Notes: generated by a model from the letters alone, not told the origin. Counted from the stretch's first letter, positions 36,979 to 49,292 are shown. The stretch is 64,000 nucleotides of DNA from Crocodylus rhombifer (GCA_038503035.1 JAVSML010038921.1:1-64000); one strand, 5' to 3'. A program made the numbers and translations.

Positions 36979-37639
36979 ATGCTGATGGAAGTTATATCTC
37001 AGAAAGCACATAGATCATTCTGAAGACTAGGACCAGAGATCCCATTCACAGGTGGTAAAGAGGGTGCAGCTGTCTAAATGGGTCTGGTACCCTCTTGGAA
37101 GCTGCACTGGGAATGTGGTGCATGGAATATGGCCTCTGTATTGAGTGTGCTCCTCTGATTCTTCTGCTTTTCTCATTGCATTATTAATATAAATAATGAT
37201 AATGATTTGCTAAGTGCAAACAATATGCAGAAACCTGCTGATGTGGACGTTGGCTCACACCTTTTGTGGGTTCTTGGTTTTCTTCAACCTGTGTTCTATA
37301 CTATTCATTACTTACATTTTCCTTCCTTCAGTTTCTAGTTTTGAACAGTGGAAGCACCTATTATGTCTGCCTTTAAAACAAAGGAATCAAGCTCATTCTG
37401 TGATAAAGGCAAAATTCCACTTTTAATTGTGGTCCTTGGATCAAGACATAAATTTAGGCCAAAATACTCCCTACAGTTTACACTGGATCTCCAGTGAAAT
37501 CAGTGGCAGGCTTCTATGATGATGATCAAGAATGCTTTGTATGACTTCACAAATGAGTGAATGAATAATGATAGGGCCTTGTTACATATTGCAGTCTGAA
37601 CTTTTCAAATATTAACTGGTGTTAGTGCTAGTTTGAGTT
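36979..37639. other. No gene seen
   Basis: AT-rich with short (GAT/AAT) runs near 37185-37205. No supported gene. Confidence 0.4.
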
Positions 37640-37970
37640 TGGAACAATCACACCTTAAGGTTAAAAACCTTCTCTGACTATCCTTGACCTGCACAGCTGT
37701 GACTTGCCACTAGAGGGCTGGTGAGCTGAGCCCAGACTAGGAGCTATAGCTGTGAGTTGCCACTAAAGGGCTGGTGATCCAGGACAGGCTTCCCTATCCC
37801 TGCCCTAGGTGGGACTGTTAGAGAGATGGGTTAGAAGGGCAGGATCATGAAGCTGGAAGGCAGAGGGTTAATAGGATGAGAGTGGGTAAAGAAATGGGAG
37901 CTGAAAAGGAAATGGAGATGGGGGATGGGTGGTGAAATGAAGTCAGCCAACCTCTGAAGAACATAATAAG
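37640..37970 (+). repeat. Dispersed repeat family F, copy 2
   Basis: Reverse-orientation partner of 27360-27690. It contains the duplicated motif GAGTTGCCACTAAAGGGCTG / GACTTGCCACTAGAGGGCTG (about 37699-37775). The right side is A/G-rich. No coding content. Confidence 0.6.
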
Positions 37971-37999
37971 AGGGAGGGGGGGAAATTTTAAAAAGAAAT

Positions 38000-39390
38000 A
38001 AAGAGGAAGTAAATTGTGATTGGGATTAGGATTGGAGCATGTGGGGTGCTGATCATCTTTCCTGGGATGGCTGGAAGGTGGGAATGGTGAGGGAAAGCAC
38101 TTTTGGGGGAGCTACTGCCTCTATACCAGGAAGGAAGCCTCAGCTCATAGGGACCCAATCTGGCCCCCTACTTTGTCCCCCCCACTGCACCACCCACCCA
38201 GACCCATCCATGCCCTGCAACTTGGTTAGCTGGCATGTGCTCTGCAGGCTGTTTGCATGGGGTTGCAGCCATTGGGATGGGAAGGTTACATCCTGGAGTA
38301 AGTTGAGGATTTGGCTTGGTGCTAGAACCCTCTCCACCCCCCCCCCCAACCCAGACAGTAGAATTCAGGGGGTGGAAAGCTTGTCCACACAGAAACAGGG
38401 GCGTGTGGAAAGGAACACTGCATCCTGGGATGTGGGAGGACTGCAATTTAGGCAGCTCATCTGTAGGCAGTGGCCACATATTAAAGGCGCATGAGCTGGT
38501 TAACATGGATCAGAGAGGAGTCTGACTTGGAGTGGTGTAACTTTAAGTCACTTAAAATGTGTTTAAAACTAGTTTCAGGTGTTAATGTGTGGACAATGCA
38601 GGGGTTAAGAGGCCCAGGAGCTGCCTAAAAATCATGTGTAACAAGACCCACAGATACTGTGATGTCTGAGGAAGAGCTAGAAGACTTGACCATTCTGGCC
38701 ATGTTCTTTCTCACCTACAGCCTACCCACAATTCACTGTCATGTAAACAAGCTGGCTCAAAGACTTTCCTGGGCCAGGGGCTTCTGCAGGAAAAATGCAG
38801 TGCTGGTTCAGTAAAGACAGGCCTTTTACTCCAAATGAAGTTCACAATTAGAAGCTTAATTCCTGCTTCCCAGTCCTTTGTCCCTAGCTATGTTATACGC
38901 AGAGTGATAATGAATCAGGCCCACTGCATGTGTCTGAACTTGGATGGAGAGGAGAAGGAAGCTCTAGGAGGAAGAGGAATATATAATAGACTGTAGAAAA
39001 GTATGAATATTTTAGAACATCATGTATTTATTAGTTTTTCAAAAGCCTTTGGAAAACAGAGCGCATAAATCACAGAAATCACCCAAAGAACCAATAAAGA
39101 GTTCATTTACAAATTTAAAAATTCACTCAGGCCTTTAGGTCCTCCATGAAAGAGGAATACTTTCAGACTTGCTGTTCAGTGTCTCGTTTTAGCCTACCTT
39201 AGACATTCCTCCCACCTCCAGTCAGCATGCTGACTAATGAATACCATACTAAGGCATCTGTCTCTCCTGATCATTGTACAGTGAACTTCAAGTATGCCTA
39301 CACTGATAGATTTAGGTCAACTTTGAGGTCACCCAAAACTTGCCTGATCTATCTTAGCCTTCTCTTACTCCCTGTTATACCAAATAGACT
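38000..39390. other. No gene seen
   Basis: A GC-rich patch at 38040-38500 carries a 151-codon frame (38039-38494), but its residues resemble no family. The frame has no promoter or splice context, so I do not call a gene. Confidence 0.4.
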
Positions 39391-39392
39391 TA

Positions 39393-39680
39393 CACCAGTG
39401 GCTGGGAACCTTTTCAGATCACAGACAGAATGACCCAGCTCAGGTCAGAATTGAGTGAGTGCTAAGACCCATCCGCTCCTGCTGCTTCTCCCTATCGTAG
39501 CATGGAAAAAGCCCCTGTGCCACTTCTCCCTGCCCCAGCTTGGGAGAAATCCCTGCTGCAACTGCTTTTCCCAACTGTGGCATGGGAGAGGCCCCAATGC
39601 CAATGAAGACCCGCATCTGTGGGCTGGATCCAATGGCTCTGTAGGTTGCTGGACCCTACATTATTTGAACAGAGCTCTCA
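39393..39680. mobile_element. Possible hAT remnant
   Basis: CAGTGGCTGGGAACCTTTTC at the left looks like a Charlie-type terminus. GGGCTGGATCCAATGGCTCT near the right resembles the interior of hAT family D. The right end and duplication were not found. Confidence 0.4.
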
Positions 39681-41229
39681 TTTGCGAAGTGGAACTCTCC
39701 TAGGAACCAATGTACAGAAAACTTGTCTTTCCTTCCAGCCTTGTGAAAAGTAATCTACTTATGAAAAGTAGGGACAGGAAGTGGGTTGCAGAAGGACTGG
39801 AAGTCAGGAATAGGGAACTGTGGGATTAGTGCTGGCAGACATCCTGTTTGAGGTCTGCACCCTGTGTAAATTCCCAAACCACTGCAGGAAGAAATATGCA
39901 AGGAAGTGGATGGGGGATGTTGACTTTCCACTCTGGAGTTCTGCAATGCTTCATAGATTAACTCAATTGCTGTCAGTCTAGATGGCTTACAGTCTAGATG
40001 GTTGATGGATATGGGCTTTTGGGTGACCTTCCGGTTGAGTGACCTAGTCCTATAGACATAACCCCAGAAATCTAAGTCAGAATTGTGAATTCCATTCCCA
40101 GAGCTGGGGCACCCAAGACTCAGACAAGGCAACACTGAGTGTCACCAGGCCTAAGACCTTTTGTAGATCCATGCCTTAGTCTTTCTGTGTCTGAACTGTA
40201 AAATTGGGTATTGTAGCACTTCCCTACCTCAGAGGGGTGATATAAAGAACATTCCAGTTCAAATTTGAGAATTCCTCAGATACTACAGTAACTGGACAAA
40301 TATAAGCATCATAGAGAGATAAATAGATACCTTGTAAATAGATGCAACTTGACAAGTCTCTAAATAGTGGACAAAAACACTTAAGGTTTTTTCAAGCAGT
40401 GTATTTTCAAATACTTCATACAAACTACTACAAAATACATTTCCCAACATTTTATTTTTATGTGAACTCCTAGGACTGTAAATCTTGACATACCATCAGA
40501 ATATTTTTTGAGCTTCATTTCCTTTTCAGCTGCAATTTGGAAGATTAAACATTGTCTAGTAGAAATAGATCATCCAGTTATTAATAATAATACAGAAGAA
40601 CTGGGTAAATGATTTCCAGCATTCAGTTACCAGTTTTAAAGTTTTATAGTTCCTGAACAGAAATACCGAAAATTGAAACTTGATTAAGTATCAGCCTATT
40701 CTTTGAAGCACAGACAACATACCTTATTTGTTTTCCCTTTTCATACAACCACATTTTCAGAGTAACTGATTAGTGTAAAATGGATTTTGTATATGTGATT
40801 GAGAATTCACTTCAGCGAATGAAAAGCAAAGTGCATTATAATCAGGGAAGAGCAGTTAACAAAGTGCTTCTTGCCTCAAGAACTACTTTTCAATATCCTC
40901 ACCTGACTTATCTCTAACATTCTGTTATCAGTAGCATCCGTGGGAAACACACATCTTATTGCTAGGAGAGAAGAAGAAATATAGTAATAGGAAAAAGCAT
41001 CTCTTAGTTAGGAAATGAGTCCATGCATTTAAAATGGACTGTAAAGCTTTTTGTTATAATAGATATTAAAACATCATTACTATGTGAGATCCTGGTTCTG
41101 CTGAAATCAGTGATAAAACTCCCAGTGTTAAAACACTATTTAAATATGTGCCTAAGCATGTAAATAGTCCTATTGACTCGAATGTGTTTAACTACTTCCT
41201 GAATCAAGACCTATATCTACCCAGAGACT
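39681..41229. other. No gene seen
   Basis: AT-rich DNA without a supported feature. A 126-codon minus-strand frame (39755-40135) has no recognised motif. Confidence 0.4.
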
Positions 41230-42532
41230 GGGTGTGTCTACCCGTGCATTTACACCAACTTACATTTATTGTGCAGTAAGTTACTGCACAGTAAACAGGA
41301 ATAGGCCAGCAGCTATGCATGCAGGCATTGAAGTACATTAACGTTGTATGTGGTTTGACTTGGGACTAAAGTTAGTCCCAAGTCAGTCCACACACACAGT
41401 GTTATTGCACAGTAAGACATCTACACATACATTACAGTGCAGTAACTAATAGGGCTGATTAACTGATAACTGATTATGGCCCGGTTCAGCAGCTGAATCT
41501 CCAAATTGAATCAGGAGACCAATAAAAAGGTCCAAATTGATTCAAAACTCTCTGAATCAATTCAGAAAAGATTGGGGGGACCCCTGCCAGGCCCCATCTC
41601 CTGACTGGCCCCCCAGCACCAGTGCCCGTGACCCCTGCCTGCTCTCCTTCCCAGGTCAATGGCTGCCTTGCCCAGCCCCAGGTCCCAGTTCTTTTAAAAA
41701 AAAAAAGCCTCACACTTACCAGCTCCTGCCTAGCAGGGGGAGGTAATCCCTACTGCCCTCCACTGCCCTGCACTGTGTGGGGCGCTCTGCCACGAGCCCT
41801 GCCTGACCCCAGCTCCCTGTTTTAAAAATAAACCCAAACCCTTACATTCACCAGCTACTGTAGCAGCCATCACGGCTTCTGGGGGCTTCTGGGGGCTCAT
41901 GGCAGAGCCCCACATGCAACGTGAGGCAGTGGGGATCCCATCCCACCTGGCAGCAGATGGGACTTTTTTTTTTAGTTTTTTATAAGAGAGAGACTCTGGG
42001 GCTGGGAGAGTGGGCAGGGGATGGGGGCTTGTGACAGAGCCCCCCATGCAGCGCGGGACAGTAGGGGACAGCAGGGGTCACCCCTCTGCCTGGCAGCAGC
42101 TGGTGAGTGTGGAGATTTTTTTTTTTTTTAAAGAGCCAGGAGGCTGGGGCCAGGCGGGGCAGCCATTGACAGGGCTGGGAGAGCGGGCGGAGAATTGGCC
42201 TGTTTGATTTGGAGATTTGGCCAATTCAGCATGGGCCAAATATCTGAATCAGATTCAGCGGAATAGATTCGGGATAGTGATTCAAATCACCAAATTGAAT
42301 CACTGTCCCCTGAAATGGCCCAATCCAAAGTGAATACCAGCGGCTTCGCACATGCCTAATAATTAATGGGGCATAAATTTGATACTTATATGATGCAGGT
42401 ATTAAATTTATGATCAACTTAGCCTAAGTCACTATATTTGCTATGTAGTACGGGAGTCCATGTGTAGACATGTGCCCGTACTGCACAGTAATTTTGGTTA
42501 CTGCACAGTAAATGCCAATGTGTAGCATGCCC
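41230..42532. mobile_element. MITE family G, copy 2, split by a hAT-like element
   Basis: Left end GGGTGTGTCTACCCGTGCAT pairs with the right end, which in reverse begins GGGCATGCTACACATTGGCA. Internal TTACTGCACAGTAA words flank both ends. The inner 41451-42359 is a separate family B element. Confidence 0.7.
41451..42359. mobile_element. hAT-like MITE family B, copy 2
   Basis: Shares GGTTCAGCAGCTGAATCTCC and the GAATC-rich termini with 5057-5809. The right end in reverse reads AGGCATGTGCGAAGCCGC. The flanking 8-bp duplication has one mismatch: TAACTAAT at 41443-41450 and TAATTAAT at 42360-42367. The interior is GC-rich with poly-A/T runs and no transposase. Confidence 0.75.
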
Positions 42533-43520
42533 ACTGAGTTCAGGGCTTTGTTTCTCTTACATGGATTGATTAAAAACAATCTGAAAATGGGTGTACTTGT
42601 GATACCATCATGGAAAGGAGATACATGCCAAGACCAGAAAAAAAGATTTGTATCTCAAATGAAGATGGGAGCTGGTTTGCAACTATTTTCTTTCTGGATG
42701 TAATTTATTTCTAATTTGTTTGTTATCATTTGCTCTGTTGGATGTTCTAATTAATATTGGTTATTAGCTTTTAAAATAATTTTTATGGAGCACTAGCAAA
42801 TGTTACAAGGAATAATCAAGCACCGATCAGAGTAATGGATTTAAAAAGTTAGGGAGTACTACTTCTTTTAGCTTATTGATTCTGATGATTAGTATTTATT
42901 CACTACCCTGAGGTCTAGTAGTCATTTAATAGATATGTACAGAGTGTGCATAACTCTCAAATGTCCTTCATTTTAGCAGATGGCACTCAAGTTGCCTTTA
43001 TTTTACACAACTATTCCAGACAGAATATTTATGTATAATATGTGTGTGTTACTTTACAAATGTGGTACCTGATGACTTTTAGAATTTAAAATTATTTAGA
43101 AATAATAATAAACTAGACAATTCTTTGAATTAATTATTTGAATTAAATAATTCCGTAAAATATGTTTGCTTGAATACTTATTTCTTTCATTTTGTTTTCT
43201 TGAATTCCTCATTTGGACCCTTGCAGGTTAGGAAGCTGGAGTCTATCAGAAGTTCCTGAGACTTGCTAGCCCTGTAAAGACTATTGTAGGTGTCTGAGTA
43301 TCTTGTAGCCCAAGAAGTGAGTGAAAGGACTACTGTCTCCTACAAGGCGATCTGTCCCCAGATTGCAAATCACAGTAGGGGAATCTGAGATGCATCTGCT
43401 CATTGCTTGGCTGTCTAGGCTGATTGACTTCTTTCCAAGGATCTGGGCTTTCCTGGGAAGAAAACACTGGGCTATGTCCCACCCAACTACCGCTCCGTTC
43501 CTTGATCTAGCTGCAACTGC
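42533..43520. other. No gene seen
   Basis: AT-rich, no supported feature. Confidence 0.45.
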
Positions 43521-43524
43521 AAGG

Positions 43525-44520
43525 CAGGCCCTATGAGGAGAGGCTACGGGACCTGAACCTGTTCAGCCTCCAAAAGAGAAGGCTGAGGGGGGATCTAGTG
43601 GCATGTAATAAACTAGTCGGGGGGATCAGCAGGCATTGGGGAAATCACTATTCCCCCGTGCACTGCCAGGACCATCTATAGATGCTTCTCGAGCAAATCC
43701 TGGGACGTCATTCTCCCCTTGTACTCAGCCTTGGTGAGGCCGCAGCTGGAGTACTGCGTCCAGTTTTGGGCTCCACAATTCAAAAAGGATGTGGAGAAAC
43801 TTGAGAGAGTCCAGAGGAGAGCCACGTGCATGATCAGAGGTCAGGAAAACAGATCTTACGATGACAGGCTGAGAGCCATGGGACTCTTTAGCCTGGAAAA
43901 GCGTAGGCTCAGGGGTGATCTGATGGCCACCTATAAGTTTATCAGGGGTGACCACCAGGATCTGGGGGAACGTTTGTTCACCAGAGCGCCCCAAGGGATG
44001 ACTAGGTTGAACGGTCACAAACTCCCGCAAGACCGTTTCAGGCTGGACATAAGGAAGAATTTCTTTACTGTCCGAGCCCCCAAGGTCTGGAACAGTCTGC
44101 CATCGGAGGTGGTTCAAGCACCTACATTGAACACCTTCAAGAGTAAATTGGATGCTTATCTTGCTGGGATCCTATGACCCCAGCTGACTTCCTGCCCTTT
44201 GGGCAGGGGGCTGGACTGGATGATCTTCCGAGGTCCCTTCCAGCCCTGATGTCTATGAAATCTATGAATAATGGTGACAAGCTGGCAGAGGGCATGTTTA
44301 AGCTAGATATCAGGAAGCACTACTTCATGGTCAGGGCGGCTAGGATCTGGAACCAACTTCCAAGAGAAGTAGTGCTGGCTCCTACCCTGGGGGTTTTTAA
44401 GAGGAGGTTGGATGAACATCTTGCTGGGGTTGTTTGACCCCAGTATTATTTCCTGCCATGGGAGGGGGTTGGACTAGATGATCTACTCAGGTCCCTTCCG
44501 ACCCTAGAAACTATGAAACT
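43525..44520 (+). mobile_element. Older CR1 3' fragment, split by a younger CR1
   Basis: CR1 ORF2 C-terminal coding sequence is recognisable at about 43525-43672 (GAGGAGAGGCTACGGGACCT onward). It resumes at about 44270-44520, where the frame reads KLDIRKHYFMVRAARIWNQL and ends with the CR1 tail GGTCCCTTCCGACCCTAGAA. The gap is exactly a second CR1. Confidence 0.8.
43673..44269 (+). mobile_element. Younger CR1 LINE 3' fragment (C-terminal ORF2)
   Basis: A 152-codon open frame (43719-44177) encodes the end of the CR1 reverse transcriptase polyprotein, including YSALVRPQLEYCVQFWAPQF and FRLDIRKNFFTVRAPKVWN. It ends in YLAGIL, followed by the CR1 3' untranslated end and the tail TCTATGAAATCTATGA. 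It is 5'-truncated, as is usual for CR1. It closely matches the copy at 53741-54402 (minus strand). Although open, it lacks the RT catalytic core and is not a working gene. Confidence 0.9.
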
Positions 44521-45860
44521 GCAGTGAGTGTCTGAGCTCTTCTTTCCTCTTTCAGTATGTGCTTCCTACTCTTACCAATAGGGGGTGGAGCTCTGGGATC
44601 TGTGTCATGGTAGAGAGGTTCACACAGTAGGGGCCTGGAGAGGAATCCACATGTTGGTAAACAGCATGGGAGAGCCTGCATGGCAGTGGGGAACCCCACT
44701 TGCTGGAGGGTGTGGGGTGAGGGTACTCTTATTTTTTTTCCAGTGACTTGAAAATCATCTACTTACTGTTTCCCTACATCTCACTGGGTGTTCTTTCAAC
44801 ACAGACTACATATTTTGTCCTGTTACCAGTGACTATTCCAAGTCCGTGTTTTGTAACACATCTTGCCTTTTGCCCATGTTTATAGTACTCAGGTAACTAT
44901 TAAGCACCTAGCTACAAATTAGTGCAATATAACTGCCTACACAAATTTGTAGTTTTCAAATCTTAGAATTTTTGGGAGGTTTTTGACAGTTTTCCTGGAT
45001 TGTTTTATTTTTTCTTTTTTTTCACCCATTTTCTGCACTGGAACATTGGGAAGAAAGGGAAAAATCTAGCAACTGAAAAAAACAAAGATTGAATTCCAAA
45101 CATTTTAATTTTTCTGTTAGGAGACACAACTATATCAATTTTACTCAAGTGTATAACTTTTGTCCAAAAAATTAATCTTTTGAAAGCTTTGACATATCTT
45201 TTGAGATAAATGATTTTTATTAAAAAAAACCCAACAAAGCTCCACAAAATATAGACAACATATTTTGACCAGTTCCAGTTAAAACATTTGACATCTTTTA
45301 TTGCTGGACTTTTATTTTTAGATATGTCTCAAATAGCAAATTCAGAGCGACAACTTTAAGACATTTCTGAAGAATAAAATACAGAAACAAGTAAAGGAAA
45401 GAGGAAGAACAGAGGAACCCCCCACTTCCCCCAAAAAGCCCCTTTGCCACTTTGTTTTGAGATTTGGTTGAATAAAGCGAATGAAAGAACTATTACAGAG
45501 TCTTTCAAACTGCCTTCTAAAATCTTCAGAGAAATAGGATAAAACATGATAAATACCATTCTCACACTTTTACTTATTTGTGAATGTTCTCCACACAGAA
45601 AAGTAATGATACCCTTTCACTGACATCATCCAAGTGATAATATCCTTTTGTCTATGTCACTGGAGTAATAATAACCTTTCAACTACTCTGCTAAACAACA
45701 CTTTTTGTCATTCTACAAAAAGTAAAAAGACTACCCTTTAAAAAACAAAATGCATAGGGTCAAATATGCTCCTGTTTACATCAATGTCAATCTAGAATAA
45801 TGCTGCTAAAAGCAATGATATTAAATTGATTTTGACTTTAAAATGGGAGCAGAAGTTGGT
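44521..45860. other. No gene seen
   Basis: AT-rich sequence, no supported gene. Confidence 0.4.
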
Positions 45861-45866
45861 TCACAG

Positions 45867-46128
45867 TGGATGCATCTACACATTCATTAACTCACCTTAA
45901 ATACTGCACATTTCGTTAGGTATTGTACTTCCTTAGTGAAGTACTAACTGAATGCGCAGTAGCTAGAGTTACTGTGCAGTAGTGCCAACACATTGTTATT
46001 TAGTGATGCTTACTGTGCATTAGCTTAATAACATCGTGCAGAGGCTATTAGCACAGTTTTTGCTGTGACACACTACTGTACAGTGTTATTAGGCTAATGT
46101 CCAGTAAGTGTCTCATGTAGATGCACCT
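45867..46128. mobile_element. MITE family G, copy 3
   Basis: Left end GGATGCATCTACACATTCAT and right end, in reverse, GGTGCATCTACATGAGACAC form terminal inverted repeats. Several GCACAGTAA/TTACTGTGC words lie inside. 262 bp, no coding capacity. Confidence 0.75.
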
Positions 46129-47570
46129 AGTGTCTAAGAGCACACAAGTACTGGAACTCTAGAACCACTTATTTGCTAATTTGTTCTGGAAGCCATGCAC
46201 CAAAACAGTGGCTGTGTTGTCATAATCTACATGCTAATGATCTGTAGTTGACAAGTGTTTTGCCATTCTATACATTATTATACATTATTAGGGAGAAGAC
46301 AAAGGAGCAGAGACATGCTTTGGCCTTACTAGTACTTGTTCTTCTACATTTAATTGCACAGTGACATCATTCAACAGGTTAGCCTAGAGACATCACTATT
46401 GCTCAAACAGGCCTGAAACAAACCGCTAAGAACTTACAAAGAAAAATATTACTGTTAGGCAATCATTACTGAGCTCTCCATTTCGTGATTCAACCTTACG
46501 TTTACATGCAAATTCCGTTCAATATGAGTCTGTAGGGGATTGTGAGAAACTCTTCATAATGAACATTTAAAATTTCTTCTTTCAAATAATTACTTTAATT
46601 ACGTAATGTAACATAGATTTATTATAATAAGATTATATGCATTCATTAAAGTACTCTGACTCGATTGCTTCCTATCACGATGAATTATCACTTATGTGAA
46701 ATACATTGTGATGCTGATCTCTTTATTAAGCCAATATCTCTTAAAACTAAAGACAGTGGCAAGTTGTACAGGATGTTATCTGCGTGTCTGTTTATTGGAC
46801 TTGATATATACTTCATTTTAGCTTCTAATTTTGCGAGGTAAAAATAAAAAGATCAAAGAAATTTCCTGCCTAAGAGGAGAAAGTGAACTGCATATTAACT
46901 TTCTCGTGCTACCAGTGAGATTTCTTGCAACCAATAGAGTAACTGCATTGCAAAGGAATTAATCTCAGGAACTAGACTTTCAGGAAAGCTGCAGTGATCA
47001 GTTATACTTTCTCTTAGAACATACTTTCCCATCATTGCAAGCAGTAGAAATGGTCTGTTAAAAGTGTTTCTGTTTTACTTTTACTCCTTGGTATAGGCTC
47101 TTCTAGAGATACATATGAGAGCAAATGAAACACCCTTTTGAATGTAGCGATAAAGATTTTAAAAGCTGTTGTAAATTAAATTATTTTTCTTCTCCCTTTA
47201 AAGAAGAGGTAACAGAATTAGTGTTACAGGTAATTAGAAAGTCCCAGGTTTGTTACATATTTATTTAGGACATACATTTCCTGAATAAAAATCAATGCCA
47301 TCAATAGATTGTCAAGATGGCTACTTCATATGTAATTGTGGTATTTTACGGCAGATTCTAATACTCTTGCCCATGCTGTAAAGAGTTAATTTGAAGTTAT
47401 TTCTATATTGTATTAATTTCTGTCCCAAACTTGATTAATAGAGAATATTCTTCATGTATCTGGGAAGCTAACTGTTTCCATTTAGGTTTTGCAGGTTGCT
47501 CTTCAAATATGCCAGCAAGGCCCTGATCCTGCAAATACTTGAGTATGTGTTTAACTTGTAGTCACAGGAG
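46129..47570. other. No gene seen
   Basis: AT-rich sequence on the 3' side of the minus-strand transporter gene. It could include distal 3' untranslated sequence, but no exon is supported. Confidence 0.4.
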
Positions 47571-47582
47571 TACCCCTTTTGG

Positions 47583-48061
47583 GTGTATCCCCAGGAGTGG
47601 GACTGTGCATTCCCAGGGACAGTTACCAGTGGCACATATTTGTGCCACTGCTAATTGTCCCTGGGGAATGTCCCTGTATGCATGGTCTGACGCACGGCAA
47701 GTTGCCCTGCATGAGGTAGAGGAGGCTGGGGCCAGCATCTGGGCTGGCCCCAGCAGCCTTACCTATGGTTGCGGGGGCCCCCAAGAGCTCCAGCAGTGGT
47801 GATCCAGGTGCATGAAGCCTGGCTGGCAGCTGAAGTATGCTTGGCTGGCCAGGTCGGGTGGCATACACTGCTGCCATATGTGTCACCTCACTTTTTTTTG
47901 CCATGGGTGTTTTTGACATTGGGATCTCTCCATGTCAAAAAACCTGCCACGCTGCAGAGTAGCAGTGCAACAAACATCTGCATGCATAGTGTGTGATGTC
48001 TGCAGTGACACAGGCAGGTCTGTGGCACTGCAAAATGCAAGTGCACACTCAAGGGGACACA
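47583..48061. mobile_element. MITE family A, copy 4
   Basis: Left end GTGTATCCCCAGGAGTG and right end, in reverse, TGTGTCCCCTTGAGTG form inverted repeats. The flanks carry an 8-bp duplication with one mismatch: CCTTTTGG at 47575-47582 and CCTTTTGA at 48062-48069. This supports a hAT-type origin for the family. An internal hairpin, TTTTTGACATTGG / CCATGTCAAAAA, lies near 47910-47942. It sits 80 bp beyond the stop codon of the transporter gene, so it could be transcribed in its 3' untranslated region. Confidence 0.8.
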
Positions 48062-48140
48062 CCTTTTGAGTACAGTTATTCACTTACTAAGTATAAGCAT
48101 TTGTAGGGTGAAGGCTTTACCTGGTACGAAGACAGCTCTT

Positions 48141-49292
48141 TTAGCTGCCTCCAAATGCTTCAAGCAACCCCTTTATTGAGCAAACTAGACCTGCCAGGCT
48201 GCAAAGAAAACCCAAAATAAAAACAGAAATATCAGCACATTTTTCCAGGAGCACTAACTTTTCCCATTTAAGTTTTAAGTGAAAAAGAGAAGGAAGGAGA
48301 AAAGTCATTGCAGCTCCTGTTATACTACCTGTTAAACCCATCAACAGGGCAAAATGTGGTATGCACATGGCCATCAGCAGAGTTAAGAAAAGAAGTGAGC
48401 CTCTTAAAACTAGACCAAATAGAGGAGCACTGTTACCAAAATGATTGCCTTTAGATATACATGCATTCACTATTTCTGTGGCTGCAAAAAAGGGTAATGG
48501 GTAAGAGAGGAGAGCCTTGGCTAAGAGGCACAAATTCACTAGGGTTTGCAAGAATGATGGCAGGTTGTCAGTAACAACTTCCTTTGTCTCTTCACCCCAA
48601 GTAAGAAATGCAGTCACTGCAAAGGTTGTTTTGAAGACGCAAGCAAAAAAGTGAGTCCAATTTAACATACAGTTAAATTCCCCTGGGTTTTTCATGTTCC
48701 CTTCAAGGGTGGGGAGAAATATTTGTGAAGTATAACTGAAAATGATCACCCCAATTGAGACCAGGAAATTCTCAAACTCAATGGAGAATCTAAATCTTGT
48801 CCAGGACCACTGATGTATTTGTGTCAGACAGTAAGTCATCACGACAAAGATGATAATGAGATGGACTAAGGAGCAAAGCTGGCTAAGCTTAGAAATGATT
48901 TTGAGAGTTCTGATAAATATACAAGGCAGCAATGTTACAAATGCAATTACAGACCAAGTTTTCTCAGTCATTGGTACATGTGGAAAACTATGTGACAGCA
49001 AGTTCCCACTAACAACCAGATACAAAATGCATGTCATGATCAGTTCCATCACCTGGGTCACACTGACAACTATGCCACCTAGTCTGGGAAACAGCTTTTT
49101 ACAGCAGGCATTAGCGATGTCTTCATATGTGTCTCTCACTCTTACGAGCTGCCCATCTTCATTTTCTTCATACAGGCAGGCAATTAGAATTTTGCCAGTA
49201 TAACAGCAGAACATTGCAGTCAGGATAATAAGAAACAGGCCACTGTAACCACTGTGGAGAAGAGCATATGGCAATCCTAGGACAAAAATTCC
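48141..49292 (-). CDS. SLC32 family (VIAAT/VGAT-like) vesicular amino acid transporter, large 3' exon
   Basis: This exon encodes 383 residues plus a TAA stop. In the family the protein exchanges protons for GABA or glycine to load synaptic vesicles; substrate is not shown here. The exon opens [20 protein letters not shown] and includes [60 protein letters not shown] and [18 protein letters not shown]. These match SLC32A1 block for block. About nine hydrophobic segments are visible. Compared with SLC32A1 as I recall it (about 525 residues), the encoded part is collinear but much more diverged than an orthologue would be, so I read it as a paralogue. On the minus strand a T-rich tract and CTCTGTAG precede the exon. 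The junction falls just before the G(M/I)FVLG motif, where I recall the SLC32A1 intron. There are no stops or frameshifts. The roughly 130-residue N-terminal exon was not found. Confidence 0.9.
   Translation of the reverse strand, partial: GIFVLGLPYALLHSGYSGLFLIILTAMFCCYTGKILIACLYEENEDGQLVRVRDTYEDIANACCKKLFPRLGGIVVSVTQVMELIMTCILYLVVSGNLLSHSFPHVPMTEKTWSVIAFVTLLPCIFIRTLKIISKLSQLCSLVHLIIIFVVMTYCLTQIHQWSWTRFRFSIEFENFLVSIGVIIFSYTSQIFLPTLEGNMKNPGEFNCMLNWTHFFACVFKTTFAVTAFLTWGEETKEVVTDNLPSFLQTLVNLCLLAKALLSYPLPFFAATEIVNACISKGNHFGNSAPLFGLVLRGSLLFLTLLMAMCIPHFALLMGLTGSITGAAMTFLLPSLFHLKLKWEKLVLLEKCADISVFILGFLCSLAGLVCSIKGLLEAFGGS

Noticed and set aside
38039..38494. 151-codon plus-strand frame
   Set aside because: GC-rich patch with equally open antisense frames and no domain similarity that I can recognise.
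43719..44177. Host gene call for the open 152-codon frame
   Set aside because: It is the C-terminus of CR1 ORF2 with the CR1 tail following; no catalytic core and repeated elsewhere in the window.
48141..49274. A translation start at the TTG at 49274
   Set aside because: That codon is internal Leu. The frame extends upstream to a splice acceptor at 49293, so this is an exon start, not a gene start.
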